DNA of 60,786 bases from RFTU01 sp032122355. Its GTDB lineage: Bacteria > Pseudomonadota > Gammaproteobacteria > Burkholderiales > Burkholderiaceae_C. Location: positions 1-60,786 of the forward strand of contig JAUMCS010000079.1 of the NCBI GenBank assembly GCA_032122355.1, written 5' to 3'. Every line of letters begins with the position of its first letter. Position 1 is the first letter of the stretch. Below are positions 26,834 through 36,600 of the stretch, piece after piece. The position numbers and the translations under genes were made by a program. Below the pieces are notes generated by a model, which made no database searches, was not told where the DNA came from, and saw only the letters and a list, made by a program, of their open reading frames with translations.

Positions 26834-28120
26834 TCATGATGCAGGTGCAATTTTTTTGAGCACTTGAATGCCATGCCATGCGCGTTGCCGCCAAACTGGT
26901 ACCACTTGTGCAAGCTGTCGGCGCAATGCCTCTTCATGCGTCATTAACCATACCAGAGCACGCTCCAGCGAAGGCGCTGTGACTTGATGGCTGGGAATAA
27001 TGCCATCTTCATTGCCGAATAAATCACGATGGATACCCCTGGCTTTCGCACTATACGAAATAGCCACCGTGGGCACTCCCTGAGAAAGCGCTGCGATGGT
27101 GGAGTGGGTACGAGCCCCTATAAAAAAATCGCATTGACTCACCACATCTTTGATTTGTGCAGCATTCCAACTGGCCGGCATCAAAGCCAACTGTGGGTGA
27201 TTTCCCACGGCCTGTGCAACTTCCGCCAATAGCACTGCATCATCTTGCCCAGATGAAATAGCAAATGGCAGGGTTGCTTGCGAATTAGCGGCACTGACAT
27301 GCGGCACCAACACCACCGAACACCCCCAGCGTGAAATGGCGCGGCGGATGAAATCAGCAGCATGAGCCACCAATGCCGCACGTGGATTGCGCAAAATAGT
27401 TGATGAAGTGGGATGTATCAATGGACTCAAATTAAAACCCAATAAGCGGCTGAAGCGGCCTAAAGGCCGCCATTGTTCTTCAGCCACTGCTTGTGTGCTC
27501 AAGGTAAAAGCGCTATCTGTGACCGCATGGATGCGTTGCTGTGCACTCGTATCAGCGTACAAACCCAATTGATTCAGATAGTTGAAAGAGATGCTCTCAC
27601 GCACGGTAATGGCGGCCATTTGCGCCAGATGCTTACGCATATGCCGCTCTACACCTACAATTCGATCAAATGGCCCTACCGATGCGCCCCACAGTACCAC
27701 CGGAACGCCACGGCCCATGGCGGCTTGAGCTACGCCAACAAAACTAGCGAGTGAGGCAAAGTCATAATCTAAAGTGTAATTATCACCACCGATCGACAAT
27801 ACCAAATCGGCTTTATCCAACTCGGCTTCCAAAGAATCATCTCGCTTGATATCGGGCCAAGGTAGTTGAGTCAAGCCAGACCAATGCCGACACGCATAAC
27901 CCCAGTATTGCAAAGCCCGAGATTCACAAGGCGTGGGCACAAACTCTACCCCCTCACTCACTGCCTCGGGCCACTGCGCCCTATCGGCCATAGGCCGTAC
28001 TGATGGTACAGAAAATGTGGCTCTAGGCTGCCATTGCCGAATCATGGCCACCGTTGAGCGCAGTAAGGCTTCACACCCCCGATTGCCCAGTCCATTATGT
28101 CCCGTCAAATAGATGTGCAT
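26834..28120 (-). CDS. Polysaccharide pyruvyl transferase family protein
   Basis: 428 residues. N-terminus LTGHNGLGNRGCEALLRSTV and VLSIGGDNYTLDYD, C-terminal GARTHSTIAALSQGVPTVAI and YSAKARGI, all typical of the polysaccharide pyruvyl transferase (CsaB/WcaK) family. Such enzymes add ketal-linked pyruvate from phosphoenolpyruvate to sugars, giving an acidic polymer. Three bases downstream of the flippase-nitroreductase gene and 12 bases upstream of the GT4 gene. Confidence 0.88.
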   Translation of the reverse strand: MHIYLTGHNGLGNRGCEALLRSTVAMIRQWQPRATFSVPSVRPMADRAQWPEAVSEGVEFVPTPCESRALQYWGYACRHWSGLTQLPWPDIKRDDSLEAELDKADLVLSIGGDNYTLDYDFASLASFVGVAQAAMGRGVPVVLWGASVGPFDRIVGVERHMRKHLAQMAAITVRESISFNYLNQLGLYADTSAQQRIHAVTDSAFTLSTQAVAEEQWRPLGRFSRLLGFNLSPLIHPTSSTILRNPRAALVAHAADFIRRAISRWGCSVVLVPHVSAANSQATLPFAISSGQDDAVLLAEVAQAVGNHPQLALMPASWNAAQIKDVVSQCDFFIGARTHSTIAALSQGVPTVAISYSAKARGIHRDLFGNEDGIIPSHQVTAPSLERALVWLMTHEEALRRQLAQVVPVWRQRAWHGIQVLKKIAPAS

Positions 28121-28123
28121 ACC

Positions 28124-30535
28124 TCAACTCCCCAATTCCTGCAGCAAATCAGACAAGGGGCGCCGCGGGCTATGAGCCACACAAACCTGATTGAGCAAAT
28201 TCCCCACGGCCAACAGCATGATGATGCGCTCATGTGCGGGTAATTGAGCCGCTTGCTTGAAACGTCGATCTTGCTCAGGCTCAACACTCCAATTCAAGCA
28301 ACAAGTCCCTAAGCCTTGGTAATGCAAGGCATAAATCAAAGTCATGGCAAACAGGCCCCCATCTATCCAAGGCTGATAGCGTTCCGCCACGGTTTGGAAG
28401 GCTTGCTGGACCACGCTGATGATCAATAAAATAGGGGCCTGCTCACCAAAGCCCGCATTGCCATTTTGCATTTGTAGAAGTTGTGCCCTGAGCTCGGGGT
28501 TTTGCACCATCCATACCCGAGCCGCAGATCGATTACACACCGAGGGCGAGCAACCGGCCATCACTACAGCCCGCTCAATCATCACTCGAGATACCGGTTC
28601 ACGGCTAAACTGGCGCACACTCCGGCGCACCTTAACCAACTGAGCAAAATTCCCCGACGCCCAACTTTGTACGAGTGCCCTATCCCATTGCACATAAGGC
28701 GTAGATGGAGCCGTTTGTACCCTATTACCCATCCCAGCATGGCCCGATTGTTGTTGAAACAATTGCCAACGCCGCAGAGTTGCCAAAGCCGGCGATAGAA
28801 CCCAACTTTTTGCAGCAAGGGCTTGCAAATGCTCCATTTGAGCTTGCAATTCAGATGCAGCTTCTTTGCCAAATCCGAGTCGAGGAGCAGCCAAAGCCAA
28901 TCCCTTATCAATACGATGCGCCGTTTTCAATACCCTTGCTTGTTGAACATCCACATCCGAAGTGTGGTGCCTGTGGCACAAGGCACTGCCACGCCAAAAG
29001 CTGTAAGCATCGGATGCAGTCGCTACCAGCAAACGCCAAGCTTGATACCAAGGGTGCAAATAGGCACTCCCCGTATTTTTCAATTGAGTTAATAAAACTT
29101 GAAATAAGCTCTGCAATTGTTCAGGGAAAATCAGCTGTAGCGCTTGCTTCTCGGCTAGGCTAAAGCCACGAAACCAGGCTTTTGCCCTTGGCCATGGCAC
29201 TTGCAAATACCGCAAAGATGACAGCATCCACACACACCAAGTTATCTCAGCCAACGCCCAAGCCCCAGCCAGTACGAAGGAAACGGTGAATGGCTCGATA
29301 CGCCAATTCAGCCCTGATTTTCCCAAACCCATTCCTAAAAGAACCATAGGCAAAATAACACTAGCCGCTGCCGTTGCTCTTAATCCGGGCCTTGCCAGAG
29401 CCAAGGTTAAAGCCACCCATGACAAAGCCTGTCGTAGCATTTGTGCACCAATTCCCAATGAAAACATGAGGAAGAGCGTAAATAAGACCAAGTCATCGGT
29501 ATGCCCTAATACACGGCTTACAGCAGCCGGCCCCCACCAAATCACGATCACAAGAACGGGCAACACCATCATCCAAGCCATTTTTAGCACCGCAGTGGAT
29601 AGCGCAACCGTAGCGGCCTTAGCCTGCACATCGTCCAACCTAGATTGCAGTTGTTGATACCTTGCCATCATGAGCGGACGCAACCAATTATTAAGAAATT
29701 GAGTCGGTTGGGCATTGCGTACAGGTTCCAATATAGTTTGAACAGAACCCAACACACCTGCGGCCAAAGCTCCACCTAAAAATCCAGCCGCTAGGCGTAC
29801 CGCACTCCAGCTAAAAGCTTGCCCCAACACTTGAATCAACCAAAAACCCAGGCAAATTCGTGCACCCGACACCGAGGGCCAAACCACCGTCACATTTTCT
29901 CTTCGAACGCTTTTCCACAAATATGCCACACCCAGAACCAACAGCGCAAAGCCAATACCCAATTCAAGTTGAACCACATGCATGAGCGTCAAGTTATCCA
30001 TGAGATTCATCACTATCATTGCACCCAGTCGAATCACATTCGCTAAGACAACAATGCCTTGCAAAACCCCCTGCATGAGCATAGCCGCCATTAATTCTTC
30101 TACCTGACGGCCCATGCTACCGACCCATAGCCAAACCGCATACCACGACCCTAAGGCTGAAGCAACAGTCACTTGCAGTAATGCCGATAAGAGATCCCAT
30201 ACTAGATAAACAGCTAGTGCGCATAGGCCAGCCAAAGCTGCTCTAGCAGCCAAAACCAAGCCCAACCGTACTGTATTCAATTCATCTTTTTCCCACCACT
30301 GCGACCAATAACGCTGGGCCACGGTTGACAATCCCACACCAAAAATCAAGTAAGCCATTTCTAACAACGCCAGCATCACGGTGTAGGCCCCATAACCCAG
30401 CAAACCTAATCCATGAAGCATCACGGGCAATATAGCCAAGCTCAACACGGCACTCACTAGGCGCCCACCGAGCATCCAGCCTAGGCTGGAATGGGCCAGA
30501 TGAGTCCAATGCGATGAGGCTAGTGATGCTGTCAT
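28124..30535 (-). CDS. Fusion protein: polysaccharide flippase-like membrane domain + nitroreductase domain
   Basis: 803 residues in one uninterrupted frame. Residues about 15-460 are a polytopic membrane region resembling Wzx/MATE-like polysaccharide exporters (LGWMLGGRLVSAVLSLAILP, then LLGYGAYTVMLALLEMAYLI). A linker of about 70 residues follows. Residues about 537-800 form a nitroreductase domain of the kind found in polysaccharide clusters: TAHRIDKGLALAAPRLGFGKE, the FMN-phosphate motif RRSVRQF at 637, CSPSVCNRSAARVW, and YQGLGTCCLNWS. The start overlaps the upstream GT2 stop by four bases. A flavin-dependent oxidoreductase is thus tethered to the translocation step. No frameshift is needed to join the domains; function of the pair is inferred. 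Confidence 0.85.
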   Translation of the reverse strand: MTASLASSHWTHLAHSSLGWMLGGRLVSAVLSLAILPVMLHGLGLLGYGAYTVMLALLEMAYLIFGVGLSTVAQRYWSQWWEKDELNTVRLGLVLAARAALAGLCALAVYLVWDLLSALLQVTVASALGSWYAVWLWVGSMGRQVEELMAAMLMQGVLQGIVVLANVIRLGAMIVMNLMDNLTLMHVVQLELGIGFALLVLGVAYLWKSVRRENVTVVWPSVSGARICLGFWLIQVLGQAFSWSAVRLAAGFLGGALAAGVLGSVQTILEPVRNAQPTQFLNNWLRPLMMARYQQLQSRLDDVQAKAATVALSTAVLKMAWMMVLPVLVIVIWWGPAAVSRVLGHTDDLVLFTLFLMFSLGIGAQMLRQALSWVALTLALARPGLRATAAASVILPMVLLGMGLGKSGLNWRIEPFTVSFVLAGAWALAEITWCVWMLSSLRYLQVPWPRAKAWFRGFSLAEKQALQLIFPEQLQSLFQVLLTQLKNTGSAYLHPWYQAWRLLVATASDAYSFWRGSALCHRHHTSDVDVQQARVLKTAHRIDKGLALAAPRLGFGKEAASELQAQMEHLQALAAKSWVLSPALATLRRWQLFQQQSGHAGMGNRVQTAPSTPYVQWDRALVQSWASGNFAQLVKVRRSVRQFSREPVSRVMIERAVVMAGCSPSVCNRSAARVWMVQNPELRAQLLQMQNGNAGFGEQAPILLIISVVQQAFQTVAERYQPWIDGGLFAMTLIYALHYQGLGTCCLNWSVEPEQDRRFKQAAQLPAHERIIMLLAVGNLLNQVCVAHSPRRPLSDLLQELGS

Positions 30536-31602
30536 AAAGGCCCCTGAGAAACGCTGATGACCTTCCCACTCGCGCCATCAGCCCAGCAATAGGCCGCTAA
30601 TGGCTCGGAGCGTCTGGGCAGGGGCCGCAACAAACCATGCACCACTCCAGCCAACATGGCGTGCCAATCGAGCACCGAAGCCAACACATGGCGAACATCA
30701 CCTTTTTTGATGCATAACCACGTTAACCCCATTAAAGAAGCAAGGCACCACTGTGCAAGTGTATTCGTGGCCCAAGCTAGCCCCATCAACACCCACCACA
30801 AGCTCATGATGAGCGGCTGCATGAGCAGCCTTAGTACGTCTTGCCTGTGTTTTTGTGTGACATGCAGGCGCAATAAAGTTCCGGCCGCAGCCATGCGCCC
30901 TTGGCGCCACCTCTGTTTTAACAAATCTAGAGTGCCTAAGGCATGGCCGTCATGCCACGTACCCACACCACTGAGTCGGTGTAATTGCCAGCCTGCACGG
31001 CGTAGGCGCAAACCCAAATCTGCTTCTTCAAATGCCGCCAAACGAGCATCTGCCGCATAGCCCCCCGCATCTTCTATAGCCTTACGCCGATACAGCCCTC
31101 CGCCTTCCAACCAAGGGCGTAAACCCACCTCTTGCCCTAAGCCGTTATTAGCACGTATGCGATCAGTGCCATTGCGTATCACCCGATCTCGTACACCTCC
31201 TGCCACACCGGCGACTTGAGGATGTGTGCGCAAATACGCTAACGCCTTACCTAGGAAACCTGGCTCCAAGGTCATATCGCCATCCATCAACAAAACCCAG
31301 CGCCCACCGCAGTGGGAAAAACCCAACTCTACTCCGGCGCCGCAAGTACGGTCTGCGGCATAGCGCAACTGCATCACCCGCACGGGCGCATACCGCGACA
31401 TCGCAACGGCTTTAGCCACAGTGGCATCTGTGGAACCCCCATCGGCCACCACCACATCCAGAGGCAAGGGCACAATTTCATCAGCAGCCTGCAAAACCGA
31501 ACCAATCGCCAGTTGAATATGATTGCCCTCGTTATAGGCCTTGATCACCACCGACACGCCCTCATGTCGGGTTGGGTACTGCAAAACTGAGTCAGTCATC
31601 AT
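30532..31602 (-). CDS. Family 2 glycosyltransferase
   Basis: 356 residues. GT-A fold: VSVVIKAYNEGNHIQLAIGSVL, DVVVADGGSTDATV, the DxD metal motif in VLLMDGDMTLEPGF, and an ED motif in AAFEEADLGLRLRRAGW. The C-terminal third has hydrophobic membrane-associated segments (LIMSLWWVLMGLAWATNTLA). Inverting GT2 enzymes extend lipid-linked oligosaccharides at the inner membrane. Overlaps both neighbours by four bases, so is probably translationally coupled. Confidence 0.9.
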   Translation of the reverse strand: MMTDSVLQYPTRHEGVSVVIKAYNEGNHIQLAIGSVLQAADEIVPLPLDVVVADGGSTDATVAKAVAMSRYAPVRVMQLRYAADRTCGAGVELGFSHCGGRWVLLMDGDMTLEPGFLGKALAYLRTHPQVAGVAGGVRDRVIRNGTDRIRANNGLGQEVGLRPWLEGGGLYRRKAIEDAGGYAADARLAAFEEADLGLRLRRAGWQLHRLSGVGTWHDGHALGTLDLLKQRWRQGRMAAAGTLLRLHVTQKHRQDVLRLLMQPLIMSLWWVLMGLAWATNTLAQWCLASLMGLTWLCIKKGDVRHVLASVLDWHAMLAGVVHGLLRPLPRRSEPLAAYCWADGASGKVISVSQGPL

Positions 31603-33161
31603 GACTGAACCTCAGGCATAGACATGGATGCGACCTTAGGTAGAGTTTGACAGCGCCGAGCAGCGGCCCAAATCACACCCACCATCAACAAAGCCCATGT
31701 CGGCAAATGCGGCGCTTCCATCAAATCGGCACTATAAGGTATGGAAAGCAGCACAACCACCAAACTGAGTGAAGCACCCGATAATAAAAATCGCCACACG
31801 ATAGCCTGCTCCCAGGCAGCCCAACTTTGGCCCAAATACCAACCCAATATGGCAAAAATCAACAGTGCCATCACACCCGATATAGCTCCCAGCACCCCCA
31901 CTTCCCATAACCAAATCGCTGCGGTGGTTCGACCCAGATTAAACGAATATTGTTTGGCAATATCTCCATCCATCCATGCGCTTTTGCGTGTAGCGCCCAT
32001 GCCATGGCCAATCAACCAACCGGCCATATCCAAGGCAGTTTGGCGTTGCCACCAAAATCGCAATGCGCCTAAGCGCGTGAGTTGCCCCCACTCATCGGCG
32101 CGGACACTGTCATCCATCGAGCGGCTCCATATTTGTTGGCTATAGGCTGATAATGAATCCGATTCCAAACTACGCGCAGACGTATACTGCTGCTGATACA
32201 CCCACACCATCGCCATCGCAGCCATCGCAGCCAAAGTCACTGCTACCAGCAATGGCTTCATCAAACTGGTTCTTTTTATACCTGGCATCAACGCCACACC
32301 TAAAGTCAAAACAGGAAGTAAAGCCCAAGTCAATTTGACCTCAGCCATCGCGCAAGCAGCCAAAGCTGCCAATACCGCCAATACGAGCCAGTGTCCTCGA
32401 ATCATCTTCAAACGCCATGCCACGCCCACCAGCGCAGCAGCGCTGAGTGAAACCATAGCCATAGCACCACTGCCACCCCCGCCCCAAGCGTTACCGGCAA
32501 ATAATCCTACAACGGCATCCCAAGGTGAATCGCCCCCACGCTGGGGTGCCACACCAAATCGCTGCCAAAATACCCAAGGCAATTGCACACAAAGCCAAGC
32601 AACCAGCACTTGAGGTGCATACGACCAACCCGCCACATTCAAATACCCCAGCCCCATCAAACAGGGCAGAACCCATAAAGCCAAATACTCCTTACCACTC
32701 ACGAACCACTGCACGAGCGATACTTGATTCAACAATGAGCTTGCCACCGCAGTACTCGCAAAAAGCAAACTCATGGCCAGTGCCCAACGTAAGCCTCGCT
32801 GAACCACTGCCGCTGAAAGACGATCACCCAAGGTATAAGAAGTGGGTGTACTTGCATCCATTGGCCTACTCAAGCCAGATTGCTTAGTTTCTGGATACTG
32901 CACGATGAATCTCAGCATCATCATCATGGCCAACAAATAGGGCAACCAAAAAGCCTTGCCAAAGCCAAGCACATATTGCAGCGGCCCCACCACCACAAAC
33001 ACCGTGAACATCAGCAATACCAGCAGTGCATTCCAGGAAAGCACCCAGACAAAAGCCATCAAAAGCAGGGTTGATAACAACATCGCAGAGGCAACTCCAG
33101 CCAAAGCCAACAGCAGCCCACCCGATAGCGCGAATAAAAATAGTAAGCCATTGAGCATCAT
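31599..33161 (-). CDS. O-antigen ligase/polymerase-like (Wzy) membrane protein
   Basis: About 520 residues from the ATG at 33161, which overlaps the epsI stop (ATGA); the frame to 33251 would overlap epsI by 94 bases and is disfavoured. Many hydrophobic segments are visible. A large periplasmic loop near the C-terminus reads RSMDDSVRADEWGQLTRLGA...LIGHGMGATRK, matching the Arg-rich/GxGxG-like loop of the Wzy_C/O-antigen ligase superfamily. Likely polymerises repeat units in the periplasm. Operon position next to xrtB/epsI is typical. Confidence 0.82.
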   Translation of the reverse strand: MMLNGLLFLFALSGGLLLALAGVASAMLLSTLLLMAFVWVLSWNALLVLLMFTVFVVVGPLQYVLGFGKAFWLPYLLAMMMMLRFIVQYPETKQSGLSRPMDASTPTSYTLGDRLSAAVVQRGLRWALAMSLLFASTAVASSLLNQVSLVQWFVSGKEYLALWVLPCLMGLGYLNVAGWSYAPQVLVAWLCVQLPWVFWQRFGVAPQRGGDSPWDAVVGLFAGNAWGGGGSGAMAMVSLSAAALVGVAWRLKMIRGHWLVLAVLAALAACAMAEVKLTWALLPVLTLGVALMPGIKRTSLMKPLLVAVTLAAMAAMAMVWVYQQQYTSARSLESDSLSAYSQQIWSRSMDDSVRADEWGQLTRLGALRFWWQRQTALDMAGWLIGHGMGATRKSAWMDGDIAKQYSFNLGRTTAAIWLWEVGVLGAISGVMALLIFAILGWYLGQSWAAWEQAIVWRFLLSGASLSLVVVLLSIPYSADLMEAPHLPTWALLMVGVIWAAARRCQTLPKVASMSMPEVQS

Positions 33162-33874
33162 GACCCTTGCCCCTGCCCAAACACACGGCTGCGCCACATG
33201 GGAAGTACCGATTGATATAGCTGCCGAATAAATTCGGCTTGAATTTGCCATGCTCGTTCGGCTGAACGATCTAGAGTAGAAACCCGCAGCAGCAAACCAT
33301 CAGGCACCCAACCTTGCAAGCCCCAAGCCAATTGAGCTTTCTTTTGCTCCCAGCTCGTGGTGGCCACCACCCCCCCCACGCTCATCCAATAAGTCAAGGG
33401 TTCATGCCTTGAGCCCATTTTTGCCAACAAACGCCTAACGGGCAAAACCGACCCACCAGACAAGTCAACCTGTGCCGCATGGTTTTGCCCCACAAGAAAG
33501 CCCTGTGCGGGGTAACACACCTCAGGTCGGTGCGCCCGAGTCGCATCGGATTGATCGCCACCATAAGCAGCTGCCAACATCACTTCCTGCCCCTTATCAT
33601 TCTGGTAGATGCGTGTCAGCGTTTGTTGATACAACTTATCGAGCACTGCCTTCACATCAGCGGCCATTAAAATCGGGGGGGCATCTGATTTAGCATACCA
33701 ATTGGGCATATCGCTAGGCACCAAGGTAGATAAGTCGGGCATAGGATGCATTTGTGCCATGAGTTTAGTCGGAGTAACCCACCATGCCGCACCCGCTGAT
33801 GCTGTCATCAAACCACTGGCCAGCAGCGCACGCCGCTCAGCCTGTGCTTGTGCCGGCAAATCAGCCCCCGTCAT
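33158..33874 (-). CDS. epsI: EpsI family protein, exosortase B-associated
   Basis: 238 residues from the ATG at 33874, which overlaps the xrtB stop (ATGA). A single hydrophobic segment near residues 15-33 anchors the protein; the rest is periplasmic. The conserved EpsI motif HRPEVCYPAQGF is present, with His115 and Cys120. EpsI is encoded beside or fused to exosortases and is needed for polysaccharide production in some bacteria; its reaction is not established. Next gene overlaps by four bases. Confidence 0.9.
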   Translation of the reverse strand: MTGADLPAQAQAERRALLASGLMTASAGAAWWVTPTKLMAQMHPMPDLSTLVPSDMPNWYAKSDAPPILMAADVKAVLDKLYQQTLTRIYQNDKGQEVMLAAAYGGDQSDATRAHRPEVCYPAQGFLVGQNHAAQVDLSGGSVLPVRRLLAKMGSRHEPLTYWMSVGGVVATTSWEQKKAQLAWGLQGWVPDGLLLRVSTLDRSAERAWQIQAEFIRQLYQSVLPMWRSRVFGQGQGS

Positions 33875-34848
33875 GCCATCCACCAGCGGCGCAAGGAAGC
33901 GCCACTTCTCACACCTAAGCTAATGACACCATCTGTCAACAGCATCAATGCCAAGCCAAAAGCAAAAAACAAAAAACCCGCCATAGAATGGGCTAAACCT
34001 TGGCCAGCGGCATCACCCCAAAATAAAGTCACCAGCACCAGTGCCATCACTCGCAACACATTGGCCACAAAAGCAATCGGTATCAGCAATACAGCCAACG
34101 CTGCATTACGCCAAACCTCGGCATGCCCCATCATGTGCATATATAGCAAGCCCAAAGCTTCGAGGGTGAACAAGGTATTGAGGCCTGAACAGGCATCGGC
34201 TACCAACAACTGATATGGCCCGGCTGTGATCATCACCCCCGATCGCCCCACGGGTAGTGAAAAAGCATGCAACACCTGGGTTGCCACCGCTGAAACCGCA
34301 GTTTTAAGGGGTTCCGTCAAACTCGCCACCAGTGCCTCAGGCAGTGGTATGGCAAAAATCAAAAAAAACAAGGGAAAGGCCATCACCCGCAGTGCCGACC
34401 AGCCGCCGAACAAAGCGAATAGGGCCACCAAAATACCGATCAGTGCGCCGACTTCCAGCAACAAAATAGCCTGTGAGCGCCCCACTCCATACGCCAATAA
34501 ATTCAAGCCCAACAGCAGCCAGGCAGCAATGCCATGACTACGTACAGCAGAGGCTTTTTCACTCTGCTGCTGCCATTGTGGCCATTTTTGCCAGATCAAC
34601 ACTGCTGCAACCAATAACACCAATGGGCCTTGGCTTTGCTCATCCCCTGGCCAAACCCAGCGCATCAAACGCCACAGCGTGGGCAACCAAAGGCAAAGCA
34701 AGCCTATCGTCAGCCAAAAAGCGACGGGTTTGTTTAACCCTGCCCAACGCCAACGCACAGCCTGTGCCCACGGATGAAGTCCCACATTGATCACGAGTTC
34801 CCCCTTAGCCCACAACAACCCACCGGAAAATCCAATGAGTGCCATCAT
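33871..34848 (-). CDS. xrtB: Exosortase B (XrtB)
   Basis: 325 residues, a polytopic membrane cysteine transpeptidase. The catalytic triad residues are visible: Cys220 in VADACSGLNTLF, Arg266 in VANVLRVMALV and His287 in GLAHSMAGFLFF. The YMHMMGH and GDAAGQG segments fit the XrtB subgroup. Exosortases cleave PEP-CTERM proteins at the membrane and are coupled to exopolysaccharide production. First gene of the ten-gene operon, 63 bases downstream of the ETF-QO gene. No PEP-CTERM target is recognised in the window. Confidence 0.92.
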   Translation of the reverse strand: MMALIGFSGGLLWAKGELVINVGLHPWAQAVRWRWAGLNKPVAFWLTIGLLCLWLPTLWRLMRWVWPGDEQSQGPLVLLVAAVLIWQKWPQWQQQSEKASAVRSHGIAAWLLLGLNLLAYGVGRSQAILLLEVGALIGILVALFALFGGWSALRVMAFPLFFLIFAIPLPEALVASLTEPLKTAVSAVATQVLHAFSLPVGRSGVMITAGPYQLLVADACSGLNTLFTLEALGLLYMHMMGHAEVWRNAALAVLLIPIAFVANVLRVMALVLVTLFWGDAAGQGLAHSMAGFLFFAFGLALMLLTDGVISLGVRSGASLRRWWMA

Positions 34849-34911
34849 GGCTGATTTAGGGAAACCGGCGACTGAGCACAGTCAGTCAATCCATCGCAAT
34901 TTTTATATTTG

Positions 34912-36600
34912 CTACATCCCTACATAATTCGGGCCACCGCCACCCTCGGGCGAAACCCAAACGATATTTTGGGTGGGGTCTTTGATATCGCAGGTTTTGC
35001 AATGCACGCAATTTTGCGCATTGATTTGCAATGCATCTGAACCATCTGCCTGCTTCAAAAACTCATACACACCGGCGGGGCAATACCGACTTTCCGGCCC
35101 TGCATATTGAGCCAAATTCACCCCCACCGGAGTCGCTGCATTCTTCAAGGTCAAATGCGCGGGTTGATTTTCCTCATGATGAGTATTGCTTAAAAAAACC
35201 GAGCTCAGCCGATCAAAGCTAATCACTCCATCTGGCTTGGGGTAATCAATCGGCGCAAACTCACTGGCGGGGCGCAATTGGGTATAGTCAGCTTGCATAT
35301 TTTTCAGGTTCCAAGGTGCTTGCTTCCAGCCTAATTTAGGTAATAACCATTGCTCAATGCCTGTCATCAAAGCACCCATTCGATTGCCTTTTTTGAACCA
35401 TTGTTTGAAGTTCTTAGCTGCTGCCAATTCTTCATAAAGCCAACTATTTTCAAATGCACTCACATAGGCCTCAAGCTCATCGTGGGCGCGGCCCACTTGC
35501 AGTGCATCAAACACCGTTTCGGCACATAGCATGCCCGATTTCATCGCGGCATGACTGCCTTTGATACGGGCCGCATTCAAAAAGCCTGCATCACATCCAA
35601 GCAATGCGCCACCCGCAAAAACCAATTTCGGCAAGCTCAATAATCCACCAGCGGTAATGGCTCTGGCACCATAACCAATGCGCTTTCCGCCCTGCAGATG
35701 CGCCCGAATAGCCGGATGATTTTTCCAGCGCTGCATCTCTTCAAAGGGTGACAACCAAGGATTAGCATAATCCAGCCCCACCACATAACCCACGGTTACC
35801 ACGTTATCTTGCATGTGGTATAAAAAACCACCGCCATAACAATCATTAGCCATCGGCCAACCGGCGGTATGCACCACCTTACCGGGCTGAGCTTGCTCGG
35901 GTGGAATTTCCCAACGCTCTTTGATGCCAATAGCATAACTCTGGGCGTTTTTGCCTTCACTCAAACCAAACCGTTCAATCAAGCCCTTACCCAAATGCCC
36001 ACGCGCGCCTTCAGCAAATAAAGTGTATTTACCTAGCAGCTCCATCCCTAGTTGGAATGAATCTTGCGCAGTACCATCCTTAGCAAGTCCCATATGGCCG
36101 GTTACCACTCCACGCACATGGCCTTCGGGTGCATATAGCACCTCAGCAGCCGCAAAACCCGCAAAAATCTCTACACCCAAGGCCTCGGCTTGCTGCGCCA
36201 ACCATTGTGTGACTGCGCCCAGTGACACCACATAATTGCCCTGATTATGAAAACACTGCGGCACCAATCCATCGGGGGTGCGATAGGCTTTATCAGCAGT
36301 TAAAAATAGCACTTCATCACTGCTAACCGGTTGTAGCAGGGGAGCGCCCTGTGATTTCCAATCCGGCAAAAGCTCATTCAATGCACGCGGATCCATCACC
36401 GCGCCTGACAAAATATGGGCACCAGGTTCAGAGCCCTTTTCCAGTACCACCACACTCAGCTCTGCACCCTGTTTCTGGGACAATTGTTTCAACCGTATGG
36501 CAGCGGCCAAGCCCGCTGGCCCTGCCCCCACAATCACCACGTCATACTCCATCGCATCGCGTGGGCCAAACTGTTCAACCAAATTTTGCGGCGTTATCAT
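34912..36600 (-). CDS. Electron transfer flavoprotein-ubiquinone oxidoreductase
   Basis: 562 residues from the ATG at 36600 (MITPQNLVEQFGPRDAMEYD); an in-frame ATG at 36639 would add 13 residues unlike the family. Passes electrons from ETF to ubiquinone at the inner membrane. FAD-binding motif VVIVGAGPAGLAAAIRLKQL near residue 23; the C-terminal ferredoxin-like 4Fe-4S domain contains CVHCKTCDIKDPTQNIVWV and a terminal GGGGPNYVGM. Length and motifs match the proteobacterial ETF-QO family. A 290-base AT-rich interval separates it from the divergent subtilisin-like gene. Confidence 0.96.
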   Translation of the reverse strand: MITPQNLVEQFGPRDAMEYDVVIVGAGPAGLAAAIRLKQLSQKQGAELSVVVLEKGSEPGAHILSGAVMDPRALNELLPDWKSQGAPLLQPVSSDEVLFLTADKAYRTPDGLVPQCFHNQGNYVVSLGAVTQWLAQQAEALGVEIFAGFAAAEVLYAPEGHVRGVVTGHMGLAKDGTAQDSFQLGMELLGKYTLFAEGARGHLGKGLIERFGLSEGKNAQSYAIGIKERWEIPPEQAQPGKVVHTAGWPMANDCYGGGFLYHMQDNVVTVGYVVGLDYANPWLSPFEEMQRWKNHPAIRAHLQGGKRIGYGARAITAGGLLSLPKLVFAGGALLGCDAGFLNAARIKGSHAAMKSGMLCAETVFDALQVGRAHDELEAYVSAFENSWLYEELAAAKNFKQWFKKGNRMGALMTGIEQWLLPKLGWKQAPWNLKNMQADYTQLRPASEFAPIDYPKPDGVISFDRLSSVFLSNTHHEENQPAHLTLKNAATPVGVNLAQYAGPESRYCPAGVYEFLKQADGSDALQINAQNCVHCKTCDIKDPTQNIVWVSPEGGGGPNYVGM

